The notes: generated by a model from the letters alone, not told the origin. A stretch of 64,000 nucleotides of DNA from Bartonella raoultii (GCF_019659805.1 NZ_JAIFRO010000002.1:276633-340632), one strand, 5' to 3'; positions 29,508 to 39,529 are shown, counted from the first letter of the stretch. A program made the numbers and translations.

Positions 29508-30796
29508 GTGAAGATATTCTTTTGCATCGTCGTAATATTGGACTTAAGCGCCGATATTGGGCTGAGCGTCGTTTTCGTGCCTATGGCCTAATTGCTATTT
29601 TTATTGGGTTATTTTTTTTGTTGGCCCTTTTATGGTCTATACTGAGTCAAGGATATACAGCTTTTTTTCAAAGTGAAATGACGCTATCGGTTTATCTGGA
29701 TGAAAAGGTTATTGATCCAAGTGGCCAACGTGAGAAAAGTCCACAGATATTAATCACTGCTAATTATCCGCTTCTTGTACGGAATGCTTTGGCAACAAAG
29801 CTTGGTATAGATCAAAAAGATAAGGCGTTATTACGAGATGTTAACCGCATGTTTTCAAAGAGTGTGCGTGTTCAATTACGTAAGATGGTGACAAAGAATC
29901 CAAAATTGATTGGAACAACGCAAACAATCAAAGTTTTAGCGGCAGCAGATATTGATTCTGCTTATAAGGGACAGATTGATTTGCGTGTAGAAGAAAAAAA
30001 ACGCAAAGTTTCAGATCGTCAGATAGAATGGATGAAACGTTTATCACATGATGGTGTACTTTATAAAACATTTAATTTTGGTTTTTTTACATTTGGTGCT
30101 TCCAGCCGTCCTGAAACTGCCGGATTAGCTGTTGCAATGATTGGTTCTTTTTATATGATTGTCATAGTTTTAGTAATTTCTCTACCACTAGGCATAGCAG
30201 CGGCTCTCTATTTAGAAGAATATGCACGTAAAAATAAGTTTACAGATTTTATTGAGGTAAATATCAATAATCTTGCGGCAGTTCCTTCAATTGTTTTTGG
30301 TCTTTTAGGGCTTGCAGTTTTTATTAATTTCTTTGGATTACCGCGTTCAGCCTCTGTTGTTGGTGGGCTTGTCTTGGCCCTTATGACATTACCTACTATC
30401 ATTATTGCAACCCGTTCCGCTTTACGGGCTGTTCCTCTTTCTATTCGTGCAGCAGCTTTAGGCTTGGGAGCCTCAAAAACACAAATGGTTTTTCATCATG
30501 TTGTTCCTTTAGCGGCTCCTGGTATTTTGACAGGTACAATTATTGGTGTAGCGCAAGCATTGGGTGAAACTGCACCTTTGCTTTTAATTGGAATGGTTGC
30601 TTTTGTTGCAAATATTCCTACAACGCCTATGGATCCCGCTACAGCTCTACCCGTACAAATTTTTATGTGGGCCGGTGAAGCAGAACGCGCTTTTGTTGAA
30701 AAGACATCGGGCGCTATCATCGTATTAATGTTTTTTCTTGCTATCATGAACATTTCGGCTGTTTTTTTACGCCGAAGATTTGAACGACGCAAATAA
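29504..30796 (+). CDS. pstA: phosphate ABC transporter permease PstA
   Basis: The second channel subunit, 430 residues, against 296 in E. coli. The N-terminal part (about 20-190) has one membrane helix and a large DUF3333-type periplasmic region, known from alphaproteobacterial PstA. The permease domain follows (about 205-420) with the loop [20 protein letters not shown] that docks to PstB. It overlaps pstC by four bases. Confidence 0.94.
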   Translation: MSEDILLHRRNIGLKRRYWAERRFRAYGLIAIFIGLFFLLALLWSILSQGYTAFFQSEMTLSVYLDEKVIDPSGQREKSPQILITANYPLLVRNALATKLGIDQKDKALLRDVNRMFSKSVRVQLRKMVTKNPKLIGTTQTIKVLAAADIDSAYKGQIDLRVEEKKRKVSDRQIEWMKRLSHDGVLYKTFNFGFFTFGASSRPETAGLAVAMIGSFYMIVIVLVISLPLGIAAALYLEEYARKNKFTDFIEVNINNLAAVPSIVFGLLGLAVFINFFGLPRSASVVGGLVLALMTLPTIIIATRSALRAVPLSIRAAALGLGASKTQMVFHHVVPLAAPGILTGTIIGVAQALGETAPLLLIGMVAFVANIPTTPMDPATALPVQIFMWAGEAERAFVEKTSGAIIVLMFFLAIMNISAVFLRRRFERRK

Positions 30797-30837
30797 TATC
30801 AAAAAAGTTTATATCCGAAAATAAGGTGAATTCTATA

Positions 30838-31596
30838 ATGAAAATTAAAATGCGTGGTCAGGATGTAAAGGTTTCTTACGGAGATAAAGAAGCCATTCAT
30901 GGAATTACGCTTGATATTCCTGAACATCAAGTTACGGCTTTAATTGGTCCTTCAGGTTGCGGAAAATCGACTTTTTTACGTTGCTTTAATCGCATGAATG
31001 ATACGATTGAAGGTGCAAAAATAACAGGACTGATTACCTTAGATGGAGAAGATATTTATGACTCGCGTCTTGATGTTGTAGAATTGCGTGCACGTGTTGG
31101 GATGGTTTTTCAAAGGCCTAGTCCTTTTCCAAAATCTATTTTTGACAATGTTGCTTATGGACCACGTATTCATGGTTTAGTAAAATCGCGTGCTGAATTG
31201 CATGATGTGGTTGAAAAAAGTTTGAGGCAGGCAGGTTTATTTGAAGAAGTAAAAGATCGTCTTCATGAGGCAGGAACAAGTTTATCAGGAGGGCAACAGC
31301 AGCGCTTATGTATTGCACGCGCTATTGCGGTCAGTCCTGAAGTTATTTTAATGGATGAGCCCTGTTCAGCTCTTGATCCTATTGCTACAGCACGTATTGA
31401 AGAACTTATAGATGCATTACGAAAAAATTATACAATTGTTATTGTAACGCACTCAATGCAGCAAGCCGCACGTGTTTCTCAATATACGGCTATGTTTCAT
31501 TTGGGGCATTTGGTAGAAGTTGGTGCAACGGAAATGATATTTACTTCACCAAAAGAACAACGTACGCAAGATTATATTACGGGGCGTTTTGGATAA
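30838..31596 (+). CDS. pstB: phosphate ABC transporter ATP-binding protein
   Basis: PstB drives phosphate import. The 252 residues carry Walker [10 protein letters not shown], the signature [16 protein letters not shown] and Walker [14 protein letters not shown], all intact. AAGGTGA lies eight bases before ATG 30838, which is preferred over an in-frame GTG at 30826. It follows pstA after 41 bases and precedes phoU after 20. Confidence 0.95.
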   Translation: MKIKMRGQDVKVSYGDKEAIHGITLDIPEHQVTALIGPSGCGKSTFLRCFNRMNDTIEGAKITGLITLDGEDIYDSRLDVVELRARVGMVFQRPSPFPKSIFDNVAYGPRIHGLVKSRAELHDVVEKSLRQAGLFEEVKDRLHEAGTSLSGGQQQRLCIARAIAVSPEVILMDEPCSALDPIATARIEELIDALRKNYTIVIVTHSMQQAARVSQYTAMFHLGHLVEVGATEMIFTSPKEQRTQDYITGRFG

Positions 31597-31616
31597 GCGA
31601 ATGAGGAGTATAAGAT

Positions 31617-32333
31617 ATGTCTATGAATCATATTGTTCGCTCTTATGATGCAGAATTAAAATATTTGGAAGCAAAGATTATGGAAATGGGTGATCATGCG
31701 GAAAGAATGATTGAACGTTCTGTAACATCGATTGTGCGTAATGATCTTCAGCTTGCAACGGCAGTGATTACTGATGATTTATTTTTAGATGAGGTAGAAC
31801 GCGACATTGATGAAAAAGCGATTACCATTATTTGTAAACGCCAACCGATGGCTGTTGATCTGCGTGAAATTGTTGGGGCTATTCGTATTTCTTCTGATCT
31901 TGAGCGGATTGGGGATATGGCTAAAAATATTGCGAAGCGGACAGTCGCTCTTTCAGAAATACGCCAACCCGCATCTTTTTATTGTGGGCTTGAAACAATT
32001 ACAACTTTGGCACTTAATCAGTTAAAAGAAGTATTAAGTGCTTATACAGTCCGTTTATTGGATCGGGTTGATGCAGTACGTGAGCGTGATGGTAAAATTG
32101 ATGCGCTATATACCTCTCTTTTTCGAGAGCTTTTAACGTATATGATGGAAGATATGCGTAATATTACGGTTTGTACACATTTGCTTTTTTGCATAAAAAA
32201 TATTGAACGCATTGGTGATCATGTTACCAATATTGCTGAGACGGTACATTATATCATAACGGGTTCCCATATGTCTTTTGAACGTCCTCGCGATGATCTT
32301 ACATACAAGGTTGGGGTAGATGAAAAAAAATAG
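31617..32333 (+). CDS. phoU: phosphate signalling regulator PhoU
   Basis: PhoU links the Pst transporter to the PhoR/PhoB two-component system and represses the Pho response when phosphate is plentiful. The 238 residues show the two three-helix repeats (ERDIDEKAITIICKRQPMAVDLREIVGAIRI in the first; FCIKNIERIGDHVTNIAETV in the second) with the conserved acidic metal-binding residues. GAGGAG precedes the ATG. In many Rhizobiales phoB follows phoU; here a 547-base empty stretch follows instead. Confidence 0.95.
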   Translation: MSMNHIVRSYDAELKYLEAKIMEMGDHAERMIERSVTSIVRNDLQLATAVITDDLFLDEVERDIDEKAITIICKRQPMAVDLREIVGAIRISSDLERIGDMAKNIAKRTVALSEIRQPASFYCGLETITTLALNQLKEVLSAYTVRLLDRVDAVRERDGKIDALYTSLFRELLTYMMEDMRNITVCTHLLFCIKNIERIGDHVTNIAETVHYIITGSHMSFERPRDDLTYKVGVDEKK

Positions 32334-32901
32334 ATTAAGTTTTTTGCATTTGCGTAAAAAATTATATTCTTAAAGAAAAGAAGTGTTAAACACTCAATTT
32401 ATGATAGAGCTATGAGATAAGTATGGTCTATGCATTATTAGTAAAAGTCGTAAAGCAAAAAGATCTTGAAAGATAATATTCTGGATTTTGTTTTTACTTT
32501 TTTGTATAGTTTAGAGGGAGTTTATTATTTATGCTTTGATTGGGGGATAATATTTCTTAATTATTTTTAAAGTTCATTATGAAAGGCATATTTGTGCTAG
32601 CGGCTTTATGTTAACACGGATAATTTGAGGTTCTTAGTCTTGTCTCTATTCTTTTAAAAGATTGTAGTGGTATTGGATTGCAGTACAAATGAAAAATGAA
32701 GTTTAGCTACTAGCAATATCAAAATTACTTTTTAAAAAATTAAGATTTTTTTATGTTTTATTCGCATAAATGTTTTTTTATTACGCATTGTGTTAAAATT
32801 TTACGAAGTGGTAAGGATTAGCTATGTATTTGTATTGAAGATACATTTACAGTTCATTCAAATTTTGAATATTTCAAGCCATGGGGAATCTGTTGCATAA
32901 G
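32334..32901. other. about 550-base spacer after phoU
   Basis: No gene or phoB remnant was recognised. The only curiosity is a 12-codon reading frame near 32579 (MKGIFVLAALC) that looks like the beginning of a signal peptide but stops at once and lacks a ribosome binding site. Confidence 0.5.
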
Positions 32902-33750
32902 ATGAAAAAGAAATTTTTGACGGTTTTGATAACTTTTTTTATAGTACCGTTGGTTATTGTGGGGTGTGCTACAAATCAGTTTGGTGCTAGAAAAGTAAAT
33001 AATAACAAAAAAACAGTAATGTATCCATTAACCGAACGCCAATGTCTTATGCGTGCAATGTATTTTGAATCAAATCGCACAAGTCGAGAAGGGATGATTG
33101 CAGTTGGTACGGTTGTTATGAATCGTGTTAATTCAAGTGCTTATCCGAAGACAATTTGTGGTGTTGTTGGTCAGTATAAGCAGTTTGCACCTGGTGTTTT
33201 AACACGTCCTATGAAAGAACCAGCATCTGTTGCACGTGTGAAAGAAGCTGCTGATGCTGTTTTACGCGGTGAACGCGATAAGAAAGTAAGAAACGCTAAG
33301 TTTTTTCATACTGCTGGTTTATCTTTTCCTTATAAAAATATGCACTATGTTCGTGTTGCAGGAGGTAATGCCTTTTATGAAAAACGATCACGTGATGGAT
33401 TACTTCAGATTCCTTCGAATAATCGTCCTTATGATGTTGCTTATGCCTTTGCACAAGAGCGCTCTGGAAACGTGCCAAGTTTTGTAGATACAGGTTCCGT
33501 GAATGAGAAAATGAAAGCTGAAAATAGACAAAATACATCTTCTTCTATACAGATGGCGAAGACGAAAATGAAAGATAAGACATCTTTTGCTATGGTACAG
33601 CTTGATAAAGTTCCTATTCCCACCTATGCTCCTTACCGTATAGATAATCAAAAGGGGAAAAACGAATCAATTATGGCTTATACGATGCCCTCATCTGATC
33701 AGTTACATGCAGTTGTTGCAATGTTAGAAGAGCGACACAGAATCCGATAG
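32902..33750 (+). CDS. lipoprotein with SleB-type cell wall hydrolase domain
   Basis: From ATG 32902 the protein has 282 residues. The N-terminus is a lipoprotein signal (MKKKFLTVLITFF, lipobox IVGC with Cys at about residue 22), so Lnt should acylate it. A hydrolase_2/SleB domain follows (about 45-165): ERQCLMRAMYFESNRTSREG with the catalytic-type Glu, then GTVVMNRVNSSAYPKTICGVV. The C-terminal 100 residues are polar and unconserved. It probably acts on peptidoglycan. A start seven codons earlier (32881) is open but would spoil the signal. Confidence 0.85.
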   Translation: MKKKFLTVLITFFIVPLVIVGCATNQFGARKVNNNKKTVMYPLTERQCLMRAMYFESNRTSREGMIAVGTVVMNRVNSSAYPKTICGVVGQYKQFAPGVLTRPMKEPASVARVKEAADAVLRGERDKKVRNAKFFHTAGLSFPYKNMHYVRVAGGNAFYEKRSRDGLLQIPSNNRPYDVAYAFAQERSGNVPSFVDTGSVNEKMKAENRQNTSSSIQMAKTKMKDKTSFAMVQLDKVPIPTYAPYRIDNQKGKNESIMAYTMPSSDQLHAVVAMLEERHRIR

Positions 33751-33802
33751 TTTTGTTATCATCTCCGACCATTTTTTATAATTATTAAGAAGGGTATTGG
33801 TC

Positions 33803-35050
33803 ATGCACTTTGATATTCATGAAGAAATTTCGCCTGAAATGCTTAATAGGCTTGCAGAAATTACGGTAAAAGTAGGGCTGAACTTACAAGAAGGACAAGA
33901 TCTTGTTTTAACGGCTCCAGTTTCGGCATTACCATTTGTTCGGCGTATTGCATATCATGCCTATAAGGTTGGCGCTGGTGTGATTACACCGCTTTTTAGT
34001 GATGATATGTTATCGCTTACGCGTTTTGAAAATGCACATAGTGCTAGTTTTGATTGTGCTCCTTCTTGGCTTTATGAAGGAATGGCAAAGGCTTTTGAAA
34101 ATGGAGCAGCGCGTTTAGCGGTCGTTGGTGATAATCCTATGCTGCTTTCTAATCAGGATTTTAATAAGGTTGCGCGTTTGAATAAAGCCACTTCAATGGC
34201 TTATCAGCCAGCTCTTAAACAAATATCAAATTTTGCTATTAATTGGTCGATTGTTTCTTATCCAACAGCAGGGTGGGCTACAGCGATATTCCCTTCTTTG
34301 CCACTCAATGAGGCAGTGAAAAAATTAGCTGATGCAATTTTTGCGGCGTCACGTGTTACAGACGAGGATGCAGTACATGCATGGACTGTCCATAATGCGA
34401 CTTTGAAGCAACGGTCTTCTTGGCTTAATGAGCAGTGTTTTTCTGCTTTGCATTTTACAGGTCCAGGAACTGATTTAATGGTTGGTTTGGCGGATGATCA
34501 TGAATGGCAGGGTGGTGCATCGATTGCCCAAAATGGTGTTATCTGTAATCCTAATATTCCAACAGAAGAAGTTTTTACGACTCCTCATGCTTATAAGGTT
34601 GAAGGTTTTGTTCGTTCGACGAAGCCTCTTTCTCATCAAGGGGCATTGATTGATAATATTGAGATGCGTTTTGAAGCCGGACGTGTTGTTGATGCCCGTG
34701 CTTCAAAGGGACAAGAAGTTTTACAACAAGTTTTGCAAAGTGATGAGGGTGCAAGCCGATTAGGTGAAGTTGCTCTTGTTCCGCATTCTTCACCAATTTC
34801 TAAAAGTGATCTTCTTTTTTATAATACATTATTTGATGAAAATGCAGCATGTCATATTGCCTTAGGACAATGTTATTCCAAGTGTTTTTTAAATGGGGGA
34901 TCGTTGACAGCAGAAGAGATTGCGGCACGCGGTGGTAATAAAAGTATTATTCATATTGATTGGATGATTGGATCAGGTGAAATCGATATAGATGGTATTA
35001 AGCAGGATGGTACGAAAATTCCAGTATTTCGTAAAGGTGAATGGGCTTAA
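33803..35050 (+). CDS. M29-family aminopeptidase (thermophilic metalloprotease type)
   Basis: A 415-residue cytoplasmic exopeptidase of the M29/AmpS-PepS family. Marks include GLNLQEGQDLVLTAP near the N-terminus, the metal-site segment NIPTEEVFTTPHAYKVEG (about 252-269), and the end block HIALGQCYSKC with IHIDWMIGSGEIDIDGI. AGAAGGG lies nine bases before ATG 33803, which fixes this start over a TTG six bases earlier. Its substrates are unknown; the family trims N-terminal residues from peptides. Confidence 0.9.
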   Translation: MHFDIHEEISPEMLNRLAEITVKVGLNLQEGQDLVLTAPVSALPFVRRIAYHAYKVGAGVITPLFSDDMLSLTRFENAHSASFDCAPSWLYEGMAKAFENGAARLAVVGDNPMLLSNQDFNKVARLNKATSMAYQPALKQISNFAINWSIVSYPTAGWATAIFPSLPLNEAVKKLADAIFAASRVTDEDAVHAWTVHNATLKQRSSWLNEQCFSALHFTGPGTDLMVGLADDHEWQGGASIAQNGVICNPNIPTEEVFTTPHAYKVEGFVRSTKPLSHQGALIDNIEMRFEAGRVVDARASKGQEVLQQVLQSDEGASRLGEVALVPHSSPISKSDLLFYNTLFDENAACHIALGQCYSKCFLNGGSLTAEEIAARGGNKSIIHIDWMIGSGEIDIDGIKQDGTKIPVFRKGEWA

Positions 35051-35105
35051 ATAATTATTTTTTAATAGCATTTTGTTGGAAAATGCATTATTATTAGGAC
35101 GATAG

Positions 35106-35981
35106 ATGCCTGAGCTTCCTGAAGTAGAAACGGTGCGTCGTGGGCTTGAGCCTGTTGTTACGGGTGGAAAAATACTATCGGTAACACTTAATCGGGGAGA
35201 TTTGCGATTTCCTTTCCCAGAGGCGTTTGCTGAACGGCTTATAGGAAGAAGACTTATAAAAGTTGATAGGCGTGCAAAATATTTGTTATTTCATCTTTCG
35301 CAGAATGAAACGATTTTAAGCCATTTAGGCATGTCAGGATCGTGGCGTATAGAGAGTAATCCTTTAAGGAAAACATCTTCTAGAACCAAGAAATTTGTTC
35401 AGCATGACCACTTTATCATGAATATTCAAGCAAAGGATGGCAAAGTTTATCATCTGACTTATAATGATGTTCGTCGTTTTGGGTTTATGCTTTTAGTGGC
35501 TACAGGTAAGCTTTATGAGCATCCGCTTTTAAAGAAGTTAGGACTTGAGCCTATAAGTAATGCATTTTCTGGTTGCTATTTAAAAAAGGCTTTTGCTAAT
35601 AAGAAAATATCTCTGAAGGGTGTTTTGCTTGATCAGTCAATTGTTGCAGGTCTTGGGAATATTTATGTTTGCGAAGCGCTTTGGCGTAGTGGTTTGTTGC
35701 CACAGCGTGCTGCATTTACATTATCATCAGAAACTGCATATGGATGCGAATGGGCCAATTCTTTAGCACAGAATATACGTAATGTAATTTTAGAAGCAAT
35801 TGTATCTGGTGGATCTTCCTTACGTGATTATATGCATGTAGATGGCTCACTTGGTTATTTTCAACATACTTTTTCCGTTTATGGACGAGAGGGAAAGGCA
35901 TGTTTGCAATGTAGAACGCCTATTGTACGTATTGTGCAGTCTGGACGTTCAAGCTTTTATTGCCCACAATGCCAAAAATGA
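35106..35981 (+). CDS. mutM: formamidopyrimidine-DNA glycosylase
   Basis: MutM (Fpg) removes 8-oxoguanine and other oxidised purines from DNA. The 291 residues begin MPELPEVETVRRGLEP with the catalytic Pro (after Met removal) and Glu. KYLLFHLS, LSHLGMSGSW and the H2TH region (LDQSIVAGLGNIYVCEALW) follow. A C-terminal zinc finger (CLQC then CPQC, about 260-290) is intact. All catalytic parts are present. Confidence 0.96.
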   Translation: MPELPEVETVRRGLEPVVTGGKILSVTLNRGDLRFPFPEAFAERLIGRRLIKVDRRAKYLLFHLSQNETILSHLGMSGSWRIESNPLRKTSSRTKKFVQHDHFIMNIQAKDGKVYHLTYNDVRRFGFMLLVATGKLYEHPLLKKLGLEPISNAFSGCYLKKAFANKKISLKGVLLDQSIVAGLGNIYVCEALWRSGLLPQRAAFTLSSETAYGCEWANSLAQNIRNVILEAIVSGGSSLRDYMHVDGSLGYFQHTFSVYGREGKACLQCRTPIVRIVQSGRSSFYCPQCQK

Positions 35982-36055
35982 ATAAGCTCTCTTGCAAAAT
36001 CCTACGAGAGGCTTAAAGTCATATTTAAATATATTGAGGATTAAGAGGTTTTGTT

Positions 36056-37444
36056 ATGCTGAATAAAGTGCTAACATATCTAGATGAGAACATAGAAAAG
36101 AGCCTTGAACATCTTTTTTCTTTTTTACGTTTTCAATCGATTTCTACCGACTCAGCTTATAAGGATGCATGCCGTAAAACAGCTGATTGGTTAGTAGACG
36201 ATTTAAAAAGTATAGGCTTTGATGCTTCACGCCGTGATACACCAGGTCATCCAATGGTTGTTGGGCATCATCCGGGGCCTTCAGACAATTGCTTGCATGT
36301 ATTGTTTTATGGGCATTATGATGTTCAGCCTGTTGATCCACTGAGTTTATGGGAAGATGATCCGTTTGAACCTTCTTTAAAAGAAAGGGATGGAGAAAAA
36401 GTTATTTGTGCTCGTGGGGCTTCAGATGACAAAGGCCAGCTCATGACTTTTATTGAAGCGTGTCGTGCATTTAAGAAAGAGTGTGGATATCTTCCTGTTA
36501 GAGTTACTATTTTATGCGAAGGCGAAGAAGAAAGTGGTTCTCCTTCTCTCATCCCTTTTTTAAAAGCAAATAAAGATGAACTTAAAGCCGATTGTGCATT
36601 AGTTTGCGATACGTCAATGTGGGATGCAGATACACCTTCTATTTCTGTTGGTCTCCGAGGAATTTTGGGAGAAGAAATCATTATCACAGCAGCAAACCGT
36701 GATTTGCATTCTGGTAATTTTGGAGGAGCAGCAGCCAATCCTATTCGTATTTTGGTTAATATTTTATCAGGTCTTCATGATGAAAATAATAAGGTAACAC
36801 TTCCTGGATTTTATGATGGCGTAGAGGAAACACCTCCACAGATCTTGCAATCATGGAATGAACTTAATTGTAATGCTGAGAATTTTCTTGGTCCTATTGG
36901 TCTTTCTATTCCTGCAGGGGAAAAAGGACGGAGTATTTTAGAGCTTGTATGGGCACGTCCTACAGCAGAAATTAATGGTATTAGTGGTGGTTATGAGGGG
37001 GAAGGAATAAAAACGGTTATTGCTTCTCAAGCAAGTGCAAAAGTATCTTTTCGTTTAGTACACAAGCAAGATCCTCAAAAAATACGTAAAGCTTTTCGTG
37101 ATTATGTACGCAGCGCAATTCCTGCCGATTGTACAGTTGTTTTTAAGGATCATGGTGCTTCTCCAGCAATTCAAATTCCCTATGATTTACCTTTTCTTGG
37201 AGCAGCAAAAGAAGCTTTATCACAAGAATGGAATAATCCAGCTTTATTAACAGCTATGGGTGGTTCAATTCCGATAGTTGGAGATTTTCGGTCAATTCTT
37301 GGTATGGAAACTGTTTTGGTCGGTTTTGCACTTGCTGATGATCGAATTCATTCGCCCAATGAAAAATATAACCTAAAGTCGTTTCATAAAGGACAGAGAT
37401 CTTGGGCACGTATTCTTGCAACTTTAGCAAAAACAGGAGGATAG
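36056..37444 (+). CDS. M20-family metallopeptidase (dipeptidase type)
   Basis: A 462-residue zinc exopeptidase. The first metal site is GHYDVQPVDP (about 89-98), then RGASDDKGQ with the bridging Asp, then CEGEEESGSPSL with the catalytic Glu. The Gly-rich dimerisation domain lies in the middle (about 200-350). This is the ArgE/DapE/carnosinase-like group annotated as M20 dipeptidase in Rhizobiales. The stop codon directly touches the rnd start. Confidence 0.9.
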   Translation: MLNKVLTYLDENIEKSLEHLFSFLRFQSISTDSAYKDACRKTADWLVDDLKSIGFDASRRDTPGHPMVVGHHPGPSDNCLHVLFYGHYDVQPVDPLSLWEDDPFEPSLKERDGEKVICARGASDDKGQLMTFIEACRAFKKECGYLPVRVTILCEGEEESGSPSLIPFLKANKDELKADCALVCDTSMWDADTPSISVGLRGILGEEIIITAANRDLHSGNFGGAAANPIRILVNILSGLHDENNKVTLPGFYDGVEETPPQILQSWNELNCNAENFLGPIGLSIPAGEKGRSILELVWARPTAEINGISGGYEGEGIKTVIASQASAKVSFRLVHKQDPQKIRKAFRDYVRSAIPADCTVVFKDHGASPAIQIPYDLPFLGAAKEALSQEWNNPALLTAMGGSIPIVGDFRSILGMETVLVGFALADDRIHSPNEKYNLKSFHKGQRSWARILATLAKTGG

Positions 37445-38065
37445 ATGATAGAGATCCGTGTTCATCAAGGTGATTTACCAAACTTAGATTATTATAAAAC
37501 TGATGCTATTGCGATTGATACTGAAACTTTGGGATTGCAACCACATCGTGATCGTTTATGTGTTGTTCAGCTCTCTTCTGGAGATGGTACAGCTGATATT
37601 ATACAGATTTCTAAAGGACAAAAAAGTGCTCCTAATTTGGTTAAATTGCTTGAAGATAAGGAAATTACAAAAATATTTCATTTTGGTCGATTTGATCTTG
37701 CTATTTTAGCGCATACATTTGGTGTTATGCCAGATGCTGTTTTTTGTACAAAGATTGCTTCAAAACTTACTCGTACTTATACGGATCGCCATGGATTAAA
37801 GGAAATTTGTGGTGAATTGCTAAATGTAAATATTTCTAAACAGCAACAATCTTCAGATTGGGCAGCAGAAACTTTATCACGTGCGCAAGTTGAATATGCT
37901 GCGTCGGATGTCTTATATTTGCATCGTTTGAAAGATATATTTGAAGAACGCTTAAGGCGTGAAGAACGAGAAAATGTTGCTAAAGCATGCTTTCAATTTT
38001 TGCCTATGCGAGCAAAACTTGATCTTTTGGGATGGTCAGAGACTGATATTTTTGCGCATAGCTGA
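37445..38065 (+). CDS. rnd: ribonuclease D-like 3'-5' exonuclease
   Basis: A 206-residue DEDDy exonuclease. Exo I is AIDTETLGLQPHRD (Asp and Glu), Exo II HFGRFDLAIL, Exo III SRAQVEYAASDVLYLHRL with the Tyr of the DEDDy class. It has only the catalytic domain; the HRDC domains of E. coli RNase D (375 residues) are missing, as in the short alphaproteobacterial form. It starts immediately after the M20 peptidase stop. Confidence 0.9.
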   Translation: MIEIRVHQGDLPNLDYYKTDAIAIDTETLGLQPHRDRLCVVQLSSGDGTADIIQISKGQKSAPNLVKLLEDKEITKIFHFGRFDLAILAHTFGVMPDAVFCTKIASKLTRTYTDRHGLKEICGELLNVNISKQQQSSDWAAETLSRAQVEYAASDVLYLHRLKDIFEERLRREERENVAKACFQFLPMRAKLDLLGWSETDIFAHS

Positions 38066-38596
38066 TTGAAAACTTTCTTTTAAAACCAAGAGATAAAAAT
38101 TATGAAAGCAATAAAATATCCATAACTATAGGTATTTTAATGCGTATGTTTATTATAATAAATTCTAGCTGTAATGTGTGCTATTGAATTTAAAGGGTAT
38201 ATAATAAATTAAATTACATTTAAGAATATGTGTTTAGGAGAAACAGTCTTGAATTTTAATAAACAAGATAGATAATTTTATGAAAAGGCAGTAAACAATT
38301 GTTCTATAAGGGCGCATTAAAAGTATACTATATAGATAGTAGCGAGATTACATTAACTAATACAGAACAAATTGTCTTTTATGAGTTAATAAAATGTATA
38401 ATGTTCATGTTAAAGTAAGAACCTATATTTTATTCTAAAACCAATAGTTTTGGCTTTTATTTATTGTAAAAGCAAAGTGCTACGAGATTCCATCTTTCAA
38501 TAAGTTTTACTTTAATTGTCTATATCATTATTTTTGTGGAAATTAAAAGCGAAGACACTAAATAAAATCCATTATGGATATTTATGGAGTTAAATT
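38066..38596. other. 530-base spacer leading into the hbp island
   Basis: No gene is recognised in most of it. The last 75 bases resemble the upstream region of the hbp genes (see the regulatory entry at 38525). Confidence 0.5.
38525..38596 (+). promoter_or_regulatory. degenerate hbp-type leader before the 106-residue gene
   Basis: A TCATTATTTTTGTGGAAAT sequence begins 72 bases before the ATG, the same spacing at which TCATTTTTACTACAGAT begins before the second and third hbp genes (71-72 bases). The last 23 bases (TGGATATTTATGGAGTTAAA and the following TT) match the fourth hbp leader (TGGATATTTGGAGATAACTT) almost base for base. Confidence 0.45.
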
Positions 38597-38917
38597 ATGA
38601 ACATAAAATATTTTATTACAGCTTGTGTTACCTTTTTTTCCATTTCTTTCGCTCAAGGTGCTAGTTTTTTAATTTCTCAAAAGTTTGGAGAAAAGATATT
38701 TTCTGCGGACTCGTCTAGAGATTTTATTTTTAGTAAGCAGCTTAGTGATACTTTATCTCAAGTTTTTCAAATGGAGGTTTTGGGACTGAATAATCATCAA
38801 CAGCAGGTAGCTGTTAAATTGGTACCAGTATCATCTGTAGCTAAAAAAAGAGCTCAGCCAAATAAAGGAAGAAAAGGGCGTCCAAAGCTTTCTGTAAGAA
38901 ATCCTTTTAGTTTGTAG
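38597..38917 (+). CDS. small secreted basic protein with an Hbp-like signal peptide
   Basis: A 106-residue protein. Residues 1-22 (MNIKYFITACVTFFSISFAQ) are a signal peptide very like those of the Hbp proteins downstream (MNIKSLITTSVITIISASVA). The mature part is not a beta-barrel: it lacks the YxGxxxG and YRYSDFGKKKF blocks. It ends in a basic, Lys/Arg-rich tail (AKKRAQPNKGRKGRPKLSVR). No family is recognised. It may be an hbp-derived leader joined to another sequence, or a relative that diverged beyond recognition. GGAG eight bases before the ATG is a good ribosome binding site. Confidence 0.65.
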   Translation: MNIKYFITACVTFFSISFAQGASFLISQKFGEKIFSADSSRDFIFSKQLSDTLSQVFQMEVLGLNNHQQQVAVKLVPVSSVAKKRAQPNKGRKGRPKLSVRNPFSL

Positions 38918-39529
38918 TAAAGCGACGAAGCCACGAAAAGATGTAATTTTTCGTTCGATAGCTGATGCTATCTAAAGGAGAGGGGATTTTATGAAGTATG
39001 AAACGCTTTTATTCGTATCTTTAGTATGATCATTTAATAATGAGGTACCTTCTCTAGAGAGGGTGTGTGTATTTTGATTTTAGAAAAATAATAAAAGTAA
39101 AAAAGGATAAAAAGTTATAATATTCATGTATTTAGAGCAGGGGAGCTTTGAATCATGAAGAGATATTTAAGTTTTGTGAGAAGCATAGAGCATTCTTTAT
39201 GCTATTTATGGGAGGAGGCAGTTTTTTTCGTTTTAGAGAGCTATCAGGTTAACATATCGTATGGAATAACGTGATGTCTCTAAAGGTATTATTTTATGTT
39301 CATTATTATGGACAAGTCATATTTTATAATATGCTGGCAGTAAGTAATTTCTGCATGAGCATAGCCTATGAATTCTCATTTATAACAGAATGAAACCTTT
39401 AAAAAAGAAAAAAGCGATTTTTAGCAAGTATTTCGTTTTTTTATGATTGTGTCATTTTTACTACAGATATCCAGAATTGGGGCTCTATATGGGACTGGGT
39501 GTTCAAATATTTAGCTATGGAGAGAAATT
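38918..39529. other. 612-base spacer before the first hbp gene
   Basis: No intact gene is seen. A strong ribosome binding site (AAGGAGAGGGG) precedes an ATG at 38991, but the frame stops after 12 codons (MKYETLLFVSLV). A 6-bp hairpin GATAGC-TGAT-GCTATC lies at 38957-38972. The end holds the first conserved hbp box (39448-39468). Confidence 0.5.
39448..39468 (+). promoter_or_regulatory. conserved hbp upstream element 1 (H-box candidate)
   Basis: GTGTCATTTTTACTACAGAT ends 61 bases before the hbp ATG. The same 21 bases occur unchanged before the next two hbp genes and with two changes before the fourth. In B. quintana an H-box element upstream of hbp genes is linked to iron control through Irr; this block is very likely that element, by position and conservation. 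The name is an inference. Confidence 0.8.

Noticed and set aside
32579..32614. A 12-codon signal-peptide-like frame (MKGIFVLAALC) after phoU
   Set aside because: No ribosome binding site, stops immediately, and such stubs are expected by chance in AT-rich DNA.
39280..39440. Possible third hbp remnant before copy 1 (ATATGCTGGCAGTAA resembles ATATCGCTGGTGGTA)
   Set aside because: Only one short match was found; the C-terminal and signal-peptide blocks that mark pseudogenes A and B are missing.
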